Below, one piece after another: positions 1 to 8,142 of a stretch of 64,000 nt of DNA. Source of the DNA: Anaerobacillus alkaliphilus (GTDB lineage Bacteria; Bacillota; Bacilli; Bacillales; Anaerobacillaceae); assembly GCF_004116265.1 (NCBI RefSeq), contig NZ_QOUX01000021.1:124001-188000 (forward strand). Direction: 5' to 3'. The translations under genes and the position numbers were made by a program. Position 1 is the first letter of the stretch, and every line of letters starts with the position of its first letter. The notes beneath the pieces were generated by a model, which searched no databases, had not been told where the DNA came from, and worked only from the letters and a program-made list of their open reading frames with translations.

Positions 1-104
1 CCCTTTCAAGAAAAATTATTGAGCTACATTACGGGGCTATTACTGTTTCAAGTACGCTCAATAAAGGAACATCCTTTGTAATCACTTTGCCGATTACAAG
101 ATAA
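1..104 (+). CDS. Sensor histidine kinase, C-terminal fragment (cut by window edge)
   Basis: Only the last ~33 codons are visible, in the frame starting at base 3 and ending at a TAA at 102-104. The tail reads KGTSFVITLP near its end, the G2-box/terminal strand typical of HATPase_c domains of histidine kinases. The rest lies to the left of the window, so its sensor domain and partner regulator are unknown. An insertion sequence begins directly after the stop. Confidence 0.6.
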   Translation, partial: LSRKIIELHYGAITVSSTLNKGTSFVITLPITR

Positions 105-110
105 TAAGAG

Positions 111-147
111 GGTGTCCCAAAAGCATAGCTTTTGGGCACCTTTTTTT
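111..147 (+). terminator. Hairpin with T tract at left end of IS1182
   Basis: GGTGTCCCAAAAGC (111-124) pairs with GCTTTTGGGCACC (128-140) with one bulged base, followed by seven T. It can end transcription of the kinase gene upstream and protect the transposase gene from outside transcription. It also appears to be part of the terminal inverted repeat of the insertion sequence. Confidence 0.6.
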
Positions 148-226
148 GCAAAAAAAAATAAGAGCTCGTCCTTTTTTTGGTATAATTAAGTCACCACAAC
201 CAAACTACCGAAAGGAACGATCTCTT

Positions 227-1768
227 ATGTATATTAATTATAGCACTTCTGGTCAACTAGTTCTACCTATGGATATTGAGGTTCTTATTCCTAAACATCA
301 TCTATGTAGAATTGTTGATATAGCCGTTGAACAAATAAGTCCAAAACTCCTTTCTTCCCTTCATCCAGGTGGCGGTCGACCATCTTATCACCCAAGAATG
401 ATGTTAAAAATTATCCTATATGCCTACGCAAATCGAATGTATTCATCTCGACAAATCGCTAAGCAACTGGGAGAAAATATTTATTTCATGTGGCTTTCTG
501 GCAACCAGAAGCCTGATTTCCGTACCATTAATCGCTTTCGCTCTACTCGGATGAAGGACATTATTTACCAAACATTCTTTGGTATTGTTGATCTACTCTG
601 CAAAGAAGGGCTGGTTAAGCTAGAAGATTACTATTTTGACGGCACCAAAGTAGAGGCAAACTCTAACCGTTTTACATTCGTTTGGAAGAAATCCATTGAA
701 AAATATGACAAGGCGCTAGATGAAAAGTACCAACAAATTGTTTTAGGCATAGAACGTATTGTGAAAGAGGATCAACTAGCAGAAAACGAAAAAGATTTTC
801 AAGAAAAATTAGAAGAAACTCCGATCACCTCAGATAAAATTAAAGAAACCATTAAAGAGGTAGAAGTACGATTAGAAAAAGAGCCGAAGAATAAAGAATT
901 GAAACGGGCCAAACGAACCCTCGAAAAAGACCTCTTGCCTCGCAAACAAAAATATGAAGATCAAAAAGCAATAGTAGGAGATCGAAATAGCTTCTCTAAA
1001 ACAGATCATGACGCGACGTTTATGCGAATGAAAGATGATCATATGAGAAACGGACAATTAAAAGCTGGCTATAATGTTCAAATAGGAACAGAAGGTCAAA
1101 TTATTACAGGGTTCAGTATCCATCAACGAGCAGGGGATCCTGGCTGCCTAATCCCGCATTTAGATCTATTAAAAAAGTATAACCGTCCAAAACCGAAGGT
1201 ATTGATTGCAGACTCTGGGTATGGCAGTGAAGAAAACTATACATATTGCGAAGAAGAAGAGATTGAGGCATTAGTTAAATACAACACGATTGATAAAGAA
1301 CAAACGAAAGTCTGGAAACAACAAATTGGTCGATTGGAAAATATGGTCTACGATGAGGAACTTGATGAATGGATTTGTGCAAATAATAAACGACTAGTTT
1401 TCACATATGAAAGTAAAAAGAAATCAGATAATGGTTATATCTCCATAAAAAGAACTTATCAGTGTATAGACTGTCATAATTGTCCATTTCAGTCTTCTTG
1501 TGCCAAAGATAAAGATACGAAATCCATATCAGTATCAATGGAAAATCAGAAGCAAAGAAAAGAAGTACGAGAACGCCTCTCTACTAAAGTTGGCGATAAA
1601 AAATATAGACAGCGGAAAATTGATGTAGAACCTGTATTTGGACAAATCAAGCATAATAGACAGTTTCAACGATTTTCTTTAAGAGGCCTTTCAAAAATTC
1701 AAGTTGAATGGGGTCTTATTTGTGCTGCTCATAACTTATTGAAGTGGACCAAATTGATATCGCATTAA
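227..1768 (+). CDS. IS1182-family transposase
   Basis: DDE transposase of 513 residues that cuts and joins the ends of its own insertion sequence. The N-terminal part carries the GGRPSYHPRMMLKIILYAY block of the DUF772 domain. Likely catalytic residues are Asp138 (YYFDGTK), Asp329 (LIADSGYG) and Glu468 (DVEPVFGQIKHN). A long charged coiled-coil stretch lies at about residues 160-260, and a four-cysteine motif (CIDCHNCPFQSSC) precedes the last catalytic block. The ATG at 227 follows the ribosome site AAAGGAAC; an in-frame TTG at 146 gives a 27-residue extension without family support. The frame is intact, so the protein may be active. Confidence 0.9.
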   Translation: MYINYSTSGQLVLPMDIEVLIPKHHLCRIVDIAVEQISPKLLSSLHPGGGRPSYHPRMMLKIILYAYANRMYSSRQIAKQLGENIYFMWLSGNQKPDFRTINRFRSTRMKDIIYQTFFGIVDLLCKEGLVKLEDYYFDGTKVEANSNRFTFVWKKSIEKYDKALDEKYQQIVLGIERIVKEDQLAENEKDFQEKLEETPITSDKIKETIKEVEVRLEKEPKNKELKRAKRTLEKDLLPRKQKYEDQKAIVGDRNSFSKTDHDATFMRMKDDHMRNGQLKAGYNVQIGTEGQIITGFSIHQRAGDPGCLIPHLDLLKKYNRPKPKVLIADSGYGSEENYTYCEEEEIEALVKYNTIDKEQTKVWKQQIGRLENMVYDEELDEWICANNKRLVFTYESKKKSDNGYISIKRTYQCIDCHNCPFQSSCAKDKDTKSISVSMENQKQRKEVRERLSTKVGDKKYRQRKIDVEPVFGQIKHNRQFQRFSLRGLSKIQVEWGLICAAHNLLKWTKLISH

Positions 1769-2089
1769 TAGATAGAATGAGAAAATTTGCCTCTAAAAAC
1801 TAAATACCAGCCAAATTAGTACGAAAAAAAGTAAAAAATACACCAGAAAAAACATACTAAGATTAGTAGTGCAGACCCCGGCCAGGGTTTGTGCTACTAT
1901 TTTTTATAGTAGAAGTGAAGTAAGGCCGATCAGCCTCTAGGACCATTTAAGAGTCCGTATTAAAAACCGGCCGACTTCACACCCTTATTTGAATCAGTTT
2001 AGTATGTTGGGTCCATAAGAGATCGAGTAAAAGAAAGTGGAATCGATAAGGCAATGTGAAGGCTTCTATGACTGGCAGGAGAAGGAGAA
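1769..2089 (+). other. Gene-free stretch between the two transposases
   Basis: No protein gene is seen. The first ~80 bases are AT-rich sequence with no recognisable IS1182 end. From about 1851 onward the sequence is more GC-rich in patches and full of strong inverted repeats; this part is described as the candidate bridge RNA of the IS110 element. Confidence 0.7.
1864..2086 (+). ncRNA. Candidate IS110 bridge RNA
   Basis: A 15-bp stem (1864-1878 with 1885-1899, three G-U pairs, six-base loop) opens the region. It is followed by a second stem, GTGAAGT (1915-1921) with ACTTCAC (1974-1980), continued by GGCCG (1924-1928) with CGGCC (1968-1972), that encloses a ~39-base internal loop. A third region (1981-2075) contains TTAGTATGTT (1999-2008), complementary to the presumed left end. 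A 5' stem-loop followed by two guide loops is the known plan of IS110 bridge RNAs, which pair with target and donor DNA. Structure was folded by eye; transcription is not shown. Confidence 0.5.
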
Positions 2090-3316
2090 ATGAATATGAA
2101 ACATGTACTGGCATTCGATGTTAGTATGGGGAAAAGTACGATGGTTATCTATAACCACTATAAGAAATGTGAATTTGAAGGCGAAATTAATCATAATAAG
2201 TTGTCTTTTAAAGCCTTGAATGAAAAGATTTGTGAAATCACTAAACTGGATGGTCAGGCACCTGAAATTGTATTCGAAGCATCAGGAGTTTATTCAAGAC
2301 CATTAGAATACTTCTTTCAAACAGAAGGCTACCCCTATCATAGAGTTAGCCCGTTAGAAGCGAATTTACAAACAGCTTCAATGCGCCGTCATAAGACTGA
2401 TAAAAGCGATGCCCATGAGCTTGCTAAATCCCACTTTCGGACAGAACGTACAACGACATATCAAGAAGAAAACTATTATAAACAGATGCGCGCACTTACA
2501 CGTTATTATGATGAATTAGAAAGTGAATCTACCAACCTATTCAGCCGTATGCACGCTATTTTACAACTAAGTTTCCCTGAGCTAGAACATCTTTTTTCAA
2601 AACGTTCTGCACTCTTTTTAAATATTGTTCAGCTTTATCCACACCCAGATGAAGTATTGGAGTGTTCTAAAACTGTGATACGAAACCGATTAAAAGCGAA
2701 TACAAAAAAGAATCTATCCCTTACACGCGCTGAAGAAAAAGGAATAGGACTGCTTCACGCTGCCCAAAACTCATATCCAGCAATTTCGAAAGAAGATGTG
2801 AGATGTGAACAAGTGCGTGATTATGCTAAACGTATTTCAGACTTAAAAGAGAAAAAAGAACAGATTATTAAACAAATGGCAGAGCTATCAAAAGGACGCA
2901 TAGAATTTCAAGTGCTAACTTCTTTTCCGGGGATTGGTGAAGTAACAGCGGTAAGATTAATTGGAGAAATCGGAGATCTTCGACGCTTTCAAAACCATAA
3001 ACAATTGAATGCGTATGTTGGGATCGACATTATGCGGTATCAATCTGGTAATACATTTTATAAAGATAAAATTAACAAACGTGGGAATAACAAGCTACGA
3101 AAAATCTTATACTTTATGATTCAGACGATGATTAAACTACGTAAGAAGACTAACAATCATATTATAGAATACTACGACAAATTAAAAACGCAACCTCATG
3201 GAAAACCCCATAAAGTTGCGTCCATTGCGTGTGTAAATAAGTTTTTGAAAGTGGCATTTCATCTAATCACACACAACATCACCTATGATTACGAAGCGGC
3301 ATCAACCTGTTCGTAA
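2090..3316 (+). CDS. IS110-family DEDD recombinase/transposase
   Basis: RNA-guided recombinase of 408 residues with a RuvC-like N-terminal domain and a C-terminal Transposase_20 domain. Visible catalytic acids are Asp10 (LAFDVS), Glu63 (VFEASGVYS), and Asp104/Asp107 (HKTDKSDAHELAK). The second domain has the helix-hairpin-helix core FPGIGEVTAVRLIGEIG and the likely nucleophile Ser319 in YQSGNTFY. The frame is intact. The ribosome site AGGAGAAGGAG lies just upstream; the second ATG at 2096 is an equally good start by spacing. The gene directly follows the candidate bridge RNA, the arrangement expected if both are made from one transcript. Confidence 0.9.
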   Translation: MNMKHVLAFDVSMGKSTMVIYNHYKKCEFEGEINHNKLSFKALNEKICEITKLDGQAPEIVFEASGVYSRPLEYFFQTEGYPYHRVSPLEANLQTASMRRHKTDKSDAHELAKSHFRTERTTTYQEENYYKQMRALTRYYDELESESTNLFSRMHAILQLSFPELEHLFSKRSALFLNIVQLYPHPDEVLECSKTVIRNRLKANTKKNLSLTRAEEKGIGLLHAAQNSYPAISKEDVRCEQVRDYAKRISDLKEKKEQIIKQMAELSKGRIEFQVLTSFPGIGEVTAVRLIGEIGDLRRFQNHKQLNAYVGIDIMRYQSGNTFYKDKINKRGNNKLRKILYFMIQTMIKLRKKTNNHIIEYYDKLKTQPHGKPHKVASIACVNKFLKVAFHLITHNITYDYEAASTCS

Positions 3317-3388
3317 ATCGTTATTTATACTATACCATACTTGGCCTCTCGAAAAAACTCAACTCGTAAGGTCTATTTGGCGTGCGCA

Positions 3389-3434
3389 AATTAATTTTGA
3401 GTGGGAGGGGTACCCCTCCCACTCAAAATTAATT
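3389..3434. repeat. 46-bp perfect palindrome
   Basis: Bases 3389-3411 are the exact reverse complement of 3412-3434, centred on GGGGTACCCC with arms reading AATTAATTTTGAGTGGGAGG outward. There is no loop. It lies between the IS110 recombinase gene and the next hairpin and has no T tract of its own, so a simple terminator role is doubtful. Confidence 0.95.
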
Positions 3435-3481
3435 CATCTAACATAAATAAAAAGATAAAAACACTTGACTGTAGGTAAGAA

Positions 3482-3535
3482 AAGAGGCTGACCTCAAAAG
3501 TCATTTTTCAATGACCTTTTGAGTCAGCCTCTTTC
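3482..3535. terminator. Long hairpin, probable bidirectional terminator of the glycosyltransferase gene
   Basis: AAAGAGGCTGAC (from 3482) and its partner ending at 3535 form a ~24-bp stem with two single-base bulges and a four-base loop. It lies directly after the stop codon of the minus-strand glycosyltransferase gene, with short T runs on both sides. The outer 20 bases, read from 3535 inward, match the IS1182 left end (from 106) at 15 positions, so it could instead be a displaced IS end. Confidence 0.6.
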
Positions 3536-3536
3536 T

Positions 3537-4742
3537 TTATAACTTAATTAATTGTTCATACAAATTAATTAGATTAGGATATTCTTCCCTTAAATACTCA
3601 ACTTCCTTAGAAAAGGCACCCAATACCTCTTCGTTAATTCTAGCTGATTTAGCTAGATTTTTTAATTTCTTCTTTTTCGACAATAGAAGCGAAGCATGAC
3701 TCAGTATGGGAGGAAGTATTTTTTTAAAGAGTTTATACTGTCTAGGATAATCCTTACGTAATTCTTTGTATTCACATGCAATTTGGTTTAGCTCTACAAA
3801 GTCTCTATTTAATGGATAGGCAGATAGATAAAGCACAAGTAATTTCGGTTTTATATCCTTATATCTAGATTGAAAATTATATTGGTTTCTACAAACATCT
3901 TGCCAGTTGGACTTAGAGATTGGATGTTCTTGGTGATACGCTTTTGCATTGCCGTTGTGTATAAACTTAGCGCCTTCTTTATATAACCTAAAACCCAAAT
4001 CCCAATCCTCAAAGCCATAACCAGTAAACTGCTCGTCAAATCCACCTACTTTTTGAAATAAATATTTAGAAAGTGAGACGTTTCCAGTACAGAAGTTTAT
4101 CCAAGAAAATTTAAAGCCCTTTAACTTGTCTCCAAAAGAATTTAGTATATGTTCATAGTCCTCTAAAGGGTATGATCTTTTATCTAAAACTCCTAAATTA
4201 GTGATCTCTTCAAGGGATAATAGGTTTATTTGCGAAGAAATATCCTGATTATTTAATGAAAGCACATCTTGATTATCCTTATATAGAGAACGTAACTTTT
4301 TCAACTGTTTTCTTTTAAATTCTGGATACAAAACTGTAAATAACTTTCTTACTTCCATCCACCCTGACATAACGAGATTTTCCTGATCTTTATGAGTAAA
4401 GTAGTGAGTCTCAATTAAGCCTGGTGCCGCTACCATTTCCGCATCTAGAAAAACAAGGATTTCCCCAGATGCAAAGGTCACTCCTTTATTTCTTGCTTTT
4501 GCTCTTCCTAATGGTGACTCATTTCTTACCCATTTAATAGAATAAGGCGTGTCTATTTGTGAACTAAGCTTTTTGGTCTCGTCAGTCGAAGCATCATCAA
4601 CAAAAATTACTTCCATTTTATCATGCGGAAACGTTTGACTTTTTAGCGACTCTAGCAGATACAAATTTAGAGGGTAGCGATTATACGAAGGTATAACTAT
4701 ACTAACTAATATCTCTGATTTTTCATCCTTATTTTTGCCCAT
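3537..4742 (-). CDS. Family 2 glycosyltransferase
   Basis: Transfers a sugar from a nucleotide sugar, probably to a surface polysaccharide or another glycan. The N-terminal GT-A fold shows VSIVIPSYNR, the FVDDAST motif and DAEMV in the DxD position. GFDEQFTGYGFEDWDLGFRL marks the galactosyltransferase-type C-terminal subdomain, followed by ~120 residues of helical tail. No signal peptide or membrane span is seen, so it is cytoplasmic. The start is either this ATG (401 residues) or an in-frame TTG at 4748, which is better spaced from AGGATG. It stands alone next to insertion sequences, so no pathway can be assigned. Confidence 0.75.
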   Translation of the reverse strand: MGKNKDEKSEILVSIVIPSYNRYPLNLYLLESLKSQTFPHDKMEVIFVDDASTDETKKLSSQIDTPYSIKWVRNESPLGRAKARNKGVTFASGEILVFLDAEMVAAPGLIETHYFTHKDQENLVMSGWMEVRKLFTVLYPEFKRKQLKKLRSLYKDNQDVLSLNNQDISSQINLLSLEEITNLGVLDKRSYPLEDYEHILNSFGDKLKGFKFSWINFCTGNVSLSKYLFQKVGGFDEQFTGYGFEDWDLGFRLYKEGAKFIHNGNAKAYHQEHPISKSNWQDVCRNQYNFQSRYKDIKPKLLVLYLSAYPLNRDFVELNQIACEYKELRKDYPRQYKLFKKILPPILSHASLLLSKKKKLKNLAKSARINEEVLGAFSKEVEYLREEYPNLINLYEQLIKL

Positions 4743-4918
4743 GACCAACTATCACATCCTAGTCTAAAGATAATTTCTCTGATAGCTAGAAAAAGTTTTG
4801 TTTACTATCTTCAATAAAATATGTGCAAAATTTACCTTTGTGAGCTCTTAAGCTAAAGTTGGACGGCAATTTGCATAATATGTTGGACTTTTTCATCACC
4901 TTCCCGCTAAAATAACAA

Positions 4919-4948
4919 AATGGCTTAGCTACAGTTAGCTAAACCATT
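4919..4948 (-). terminator. Terminator downstream of the first MpsC-type gene
   Basis: AATGGCTTAGCTA (4919-4931) pairs with TAGCTAAACCATT (4936-4948) with one mismatch. On the minus strand it is followed by a T-rich stretch (TTTTGTTATTTT). It sits 10 bases after the stop of the gene ending at 4958. Confidence 0.75.
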
Positions 4949-4957
4949 CAACTTTCA

Positions 4958-5644
4958 TTATTTCTCATTAATTATGAAGCCCATCAAGGACTTATCTTCC
5001 TTAAAACACCAGTCAATAAAAACTTCTTTCACATCTCTAAAAAATATTTGCTCGTACTTGCCGTACCTATGGAAATACTTCTTTTCCAACTCATCTTTAG
5101 TCACTCTTAGTTCCTCTTCAAAACCTTTTGCAATAAGCGCCTTTTCAATTGGTATTAGTATGCCTTTTCGTTCAATAACATATAAAGTTGAAGAAACCGG
5201 ATAGATATTAATGATATCAGGAGCTTTTTGAACCAATAAACTAATCCTTGCTACTTCCTTTTCTAACTCTTCTACGTTTACTTGTTGAGGCAAATGGTGA
5301 TCTCCACTCATTTCTTGATCTAATTTAAAAATGATCATTCCTGAGTTATTCGGAAAATTCCAGTCATGATACCTTTCTTCAATCTCACATTTTAAAGAGA
5401 CCTCTACAACTCCCTTTAGTTGATCTAACACATGGTTAATGATGACCGACCTTGCCCTTTCAACTTGTACACTTTGGCCTTGTTCCATTAAGACCTCTTC
5501 CATCGGTGATATAAAACCTCGTATATAAGCGACAAAAATTCTTTTGTATACAATGGATTGGCATGATTGAGGTCCTTTACCAAAGTTCTTTCTTAACAGT
5601 TTACTCAAATAACTGCTAATTGAATTAAGTACTTCTTGTTCCAT
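4958..5644 (-). CDS. Two-domain MpsC/DUF2294 family protein
   Basis: A 228-residue protein recognised by the DUF2294 signature FGKGP (residues ~20-24) followed by the block GFISPMEEVLMEQG. Pfam links this family to membrane-potential generation under the name MpsC, but its biochemical role is not established. The usual single domain is ~110-120 residues. Here the second half (from ~125) has the same secondary pattern with GILIPIEKALIAKGFEE and a late FIDWCF block, so it looks like a degenerate second copy without FGKGP. No membrane span or signal peptide is seen. The start ATG is preceded by AGAGGTGAG. It is a diverged paralogue of the next gene upstream, with which it is co-oriented. Confidence 0.65.
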   Translation of the reverse strand: MEQEVLNSISSYLSKLLRKNFGKGPQSCQSIVYKRIFVAYIRGFISPMEEVLMEQGQSVQVERARSVIINHVLDQLKGVVEVSLKCEIEERYHDWNFPNNSGMIIFKLDQEMSGDHHLPQQVNVEELEKEVARISLLVQKAPDIINIYPVSSTLYVIERKGILIPIEKALIAKGFEEELRVTKDELEKKYFHRYGKYEQIFFRDVKEVFIDWCFKEDKSLMGFIINEK

Positions 5645-5839
5645 TTACTCACCTCTTGTCATTATTACAAATTGTTCTAGTTAGATTTCTATAAAAAATT
5701 CCTAACCAACATTTATCAATTTTAGTATGTACTATCTCAAAGGAAAAAATAAAAACCAGCTATACTGGTTTTTAGATCAATAGTTTTTCGGTTAAGTAAA
5801 TAATTTTTTTACAAATAACGATTTTTAATTGCTGATAGC

Positions 5840-6550
5840 TTATTGTAAATAAAAGAAGATATAACTTCGATCATTTTTAAAATCCCAGGTCATAAATAAA
5901 CCTTCTATTACTCTTCCAAATGCTAACTCAAACAATTCTCTTTGATTAACATAGCTTTTTTTTATTTCTCTTGAACGTTCTTGTAATATATCCATACAAT
6001 CTTTTCGAAATAAAACCTTTTCAACCTCAAGCATTGTTTCTTGGCACTCCACAGCAAACATATTTTGATTTAATTTTATTATATCAATGCTGGAAGGAAC
6101 TTTATGAACCCCAGAACTAACACGAGCAATTTGCTCAGCTAACTTACCTTTTAGTTTCGTAGAAATCATGGACTCAGAATATTCATAGCTCTTACCATTA
6201 TCTATAACGATAACTCCTGTATTTTTTTCATAATCCCAATCGCAAAAATATGTATGAAGTGGGTGGCCTAAAATAACTTTCGCTTCTTCGACAAACTCAT
6301 CTATAACCTTAGCTATTACTACATTCCGAAATTCATAAGCTAAATTATATTGGTTAGACTCAATCAGAACTTCTTCTGCAGGTGTTATGTACTTACGAAT
6401 AAATACTGTAAGCCTACTATCATAAATTGTAACTAAACAAGTTTCTGGCCCCTTACCAAACCGCTGTTTCAGCATTTTGCTAAACAAACTACCTAAATGA
6501 AGGAGGTTGTCTTGAGTACGATTATTAGTGAGCGTTTTTGTCAACTTCAT
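5840..6550 (-). CDS. Two-domain MpsC/DUF2294 family protein, paralogue
   Basis: A 236-residue paralogue of the neighbour at 4958-5644. The N-terminal half carries RFGKGPETC and KYITPAEEVLIESNQ, then HTYFCDWDYEKNTGVIVI. The C-terminal half repeats the plan (VHKVPSSIDIIKLN, ETMLEVEKVLF, GLFMTWDFKNDRSYIFF) but lacks FGKGP. The Shine-Dalgarno AAGGAGG ends only one base before this ATG; the TTG two codons later has normal spacing and may be the true start. A 195-base gap separates the pair, so they may be transcribed separately. Function is unknown beyond the family name. Confidence 0.65.
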   Translation of the reverse strand: MKLTKTLTNNRTQDNLLHLGSLFSKMLKQRFGKGPETCLVTIYDSRLTVFIRKYITPAEEVLIESNQYNLAYEFRNVVIAKVIDEFVEEAKVILGHPLHTYFCDWDYEKNTGVIVIDNGKSYEYSESMISTKLKGKLAEQIARVSSGVHKVPSSIDIIKLNQNMFAVECQETMLEVEKVLFRKDCMDILQERSREIKKSYVNQRELFELAFGRVIEGLFMTWDFKNDRSYIFFYLQ

Positions 6551-6611
6551 TCCTCCTTTATTGTCTAGACAGTCTTTTACTTTACCAAATTTGGATTTTC
6601 TATGAGAACGT

Positions 6612-6647
6612 AAAAAGGCCTAACTCGTTTGTTGATTGAGTTAGGCC
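6612..6647 (-). terminator. Terminator of the KinB-like kinase gene
   Basis: GGCCTAACTC (6617-6626) pairs perfectly with GAGTTAGGCC (6638-6647), and on the minus strand five T follow. It lies ~185 bases downstream of the kinase stop at 6833 and before the MpsC-type genes. Confidence 0.75.
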
Positions 6648-6832
6648 ATGGATAGACTGGCTATTGAGTAATAGTTTCTTCCATTTACCAATTTAATGAG
6701 ATTTAAAGTTATTATATCAATATAATTCATTTTCACTTAGAACTTAAACCGATAACAGCAAGAAATTGGTTCTTAAATATTTTAGCACTATTTTTAGTAT
6801 ATGACAATTATATATCGCGAATGGATGCCTTG

Positions 6833-8104
6833 TTATTTTGTTTCCCCTTCGTCTAACTGTGAGGATGTAGGTAAGGTTAAGATAAAAGTCGTACCCTTCC
6901 CTAGTTCGCTAACCACATTTATAGTTCCTCCCATAGCACCAATAATATTGTATACAACCATCATCCCAAGACCGGTTCCTTTTTCTCCTTTCATAGAGAA
7001 ATATGGTTCTCCAAGGCGACTTACTTGATCTACCGTCATGCCAACACCAGTATCTTTTATCATGATTTTTACCATACTACCATGAGGCATTACAGAAATG
7101 AATAGATCTCCCCCGTCTGGCATGGCTTCAATGGCGTTTTTGAATAGGTTAATTAACGCCTGCTGCAATTTCTGCTTGTTGGCTTTCACTAAGAAAGGCA
7201 AATCCTTATATTTTATATCTACACAATTTGAATTAGCTAACGGTCGAATAACATCTACTGAATTCTGTAATACTTGTTCGCCTTCTATTACATATAGATT
7301 TTCATTCGTTGGTTTCGTAAATGATAGATATTCAGTAATGATTTTCTCAGCTCGATCAACTTCATTTATGGCAATGGAAATGTAGTTGTCTAGTTCCTGT
7401 CTTTTTAATTCTGGTCTTTTCATTAATTGCAAAAAACCTTTAACGGTCGTTATTGGATTCCGAATTTCATGCGTAAAACTAGAAGCAACATGATTAACGA
7501 TTTCCATCTTCTCTATACGAGTCACATGTTCATACAAACTTTGAATACTATTAATTCGCTCGCTTAAAATTACTAATAGGCTTATCGCTGCCAAATGCAT
7601 AAAAACCGTACTGAAGAAGAGTAACGAAGAGAATGACTCTGGCAAAGTGTATCCTATTATCAACATGATCAGTAAAGGCGAAATCATACCTACTAAAATA
7701 CTAAATGAAACGCGCCTGCGGTAAGATACCCTATGAAAATGCTGAGAAATAAGACTTATGAACAGGCCATGAAATATACCAAGCCAAATGCCATAAACCA
7801 TTCCATCACCACCTAGATACATCCGGTAGCTAATCAGAACTAAGGTTAGAAGAAGACAAACTCTCCATCCTCCGTATAAACCTGCTAGAGCAATTGGTAC
7901 TAACCTTAAGTCAATAAACAACCCCTCAGCCAGATGCGTAGGAAATGTCATACTAAGAATAATAGCAAGAGATCCTAAAAGAACTAGATTATAGTTAGCT
8001 CTTCCACGTTTTTTTATGGTAAGGAAAAAAAAGACTGAATAACAAACGAATATGATAAAAAGATTGAATACTAAGTCCTTAACTATCTCCACAATGTTTC
8101 CCAT
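6833..8104 (-). CDS. Membrane sensor histidine kinase, KinB-like
   Basis: A 423-residue kinase with about six hydrophobic segments in residues 10-185 resembling the 5TM-LYT module of LytS/KinB-type sensors. HisKA follows with phospho-acceptor His in SSFTHEIRNPITTVKG (about residue 214), then HATPase_c with NLFKNAIEAMPDGG (N box), DTGVGM (G1) and GTGLGMMVVYNIIGAMGG (G2). There is no HAMP or PAS domain. The H-box context and overall plan match phosphorelay kinases that feed Spo0F in sporulating Bacillaceae, but the partner is not encoded nearby, so that role is inferred. The start is an ATG with only a weak GGAAAG upstream. Confidence 0.8.
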   Translation of the reverse strand: MGNIVEIVKDLVFNLFIIFVCYSVFFFLTIKKRGRANYNLVLLGSLAIILSMTFPTHLAEGLFIDLRLVPIALAGLYGGWRVCLLLTLVLISYRMYLGGDGMVYGIWLGIFHGLFISLISQHFHRVSYRRRVSFSILVGMISPLLIMLIIGYTLPESFSSLLFFSTVFMHLAAISLLVILSERINSIQSLYEHVTRIEKMEIVNHVASSFTHEIRNPITTVKGFLQLMKRPELKRQELDNYISIAINEVDRAEKIITEYLSFTKPTNENLYVIEGEQVLQNSVDVIRPLANSNCVDIKYKDLPFLVKANKQKLQQALINLFKNAIEAMPDGGDLFISVMPHGSMVKIMIKDTGVGMTVDQVSRLGEPYFSMKGEKGTGLGMMVVYNIIGAMGGTINVVSELGKGTTFILTLPTSSQLDEGETK

Positions 8105-8142
8105 CTTTCCAATTCATATTTGATATTTGTAGGTCAGACAAC

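Larger units (their letters stand above)
106..1850 (+). mobile_element. IS1182-family insertion sequence, right end not resolved
   Basis: The element contains one DDE transposase gene (227-1768). A left-end imperfect hairpin at 111-140 starts with GGTGTCCCAAAAGC, in the style of IS1182 terminal repeats. No matching right end is found between the transposase stop and the IS110 leader that starts around 1851. Either the right end was lost, or the IS110 element sits inside it; a similar terminal sequence occurs at 3482-3535 in inverse orientation. The outer boundaries are therefore estimates. Confidence 0.55.
1851..3480 (+). mobile_element. IS110-family insertion sequence (ends approximate)
   Basis: One DEDD recombinase gene (2090-3316) preceded by ~240 bases of structured non-coding DNA. 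A long 5' non-coding end is the layout of the IS110 group, as opposed to IS1111, where the RNA-coding end lies downstream. There are no terminal inverted repeats, as expected for the family. The left end is placed near 1851, because AACATACTAA at 1851-1860 is exactly complementary to a loop of the candidate RNA. The right end lies somewhere between 3317 and about 3480. Confidence 0.55.

Noticed and set aside
1-104. Histidine kinase disrupted by the IS1182 element
   Set aside because: The frame reaches a natural TAA right after the expected C-terminal strand, before the IS starts, so no disruption is shown.
872-1057. Minus-strand open frame inside the IS1182 transposase gene
   Set aside because: Overlaps a full-length, well-conserved transposase; low-complexity hydrophobic reading with no ribosome site.
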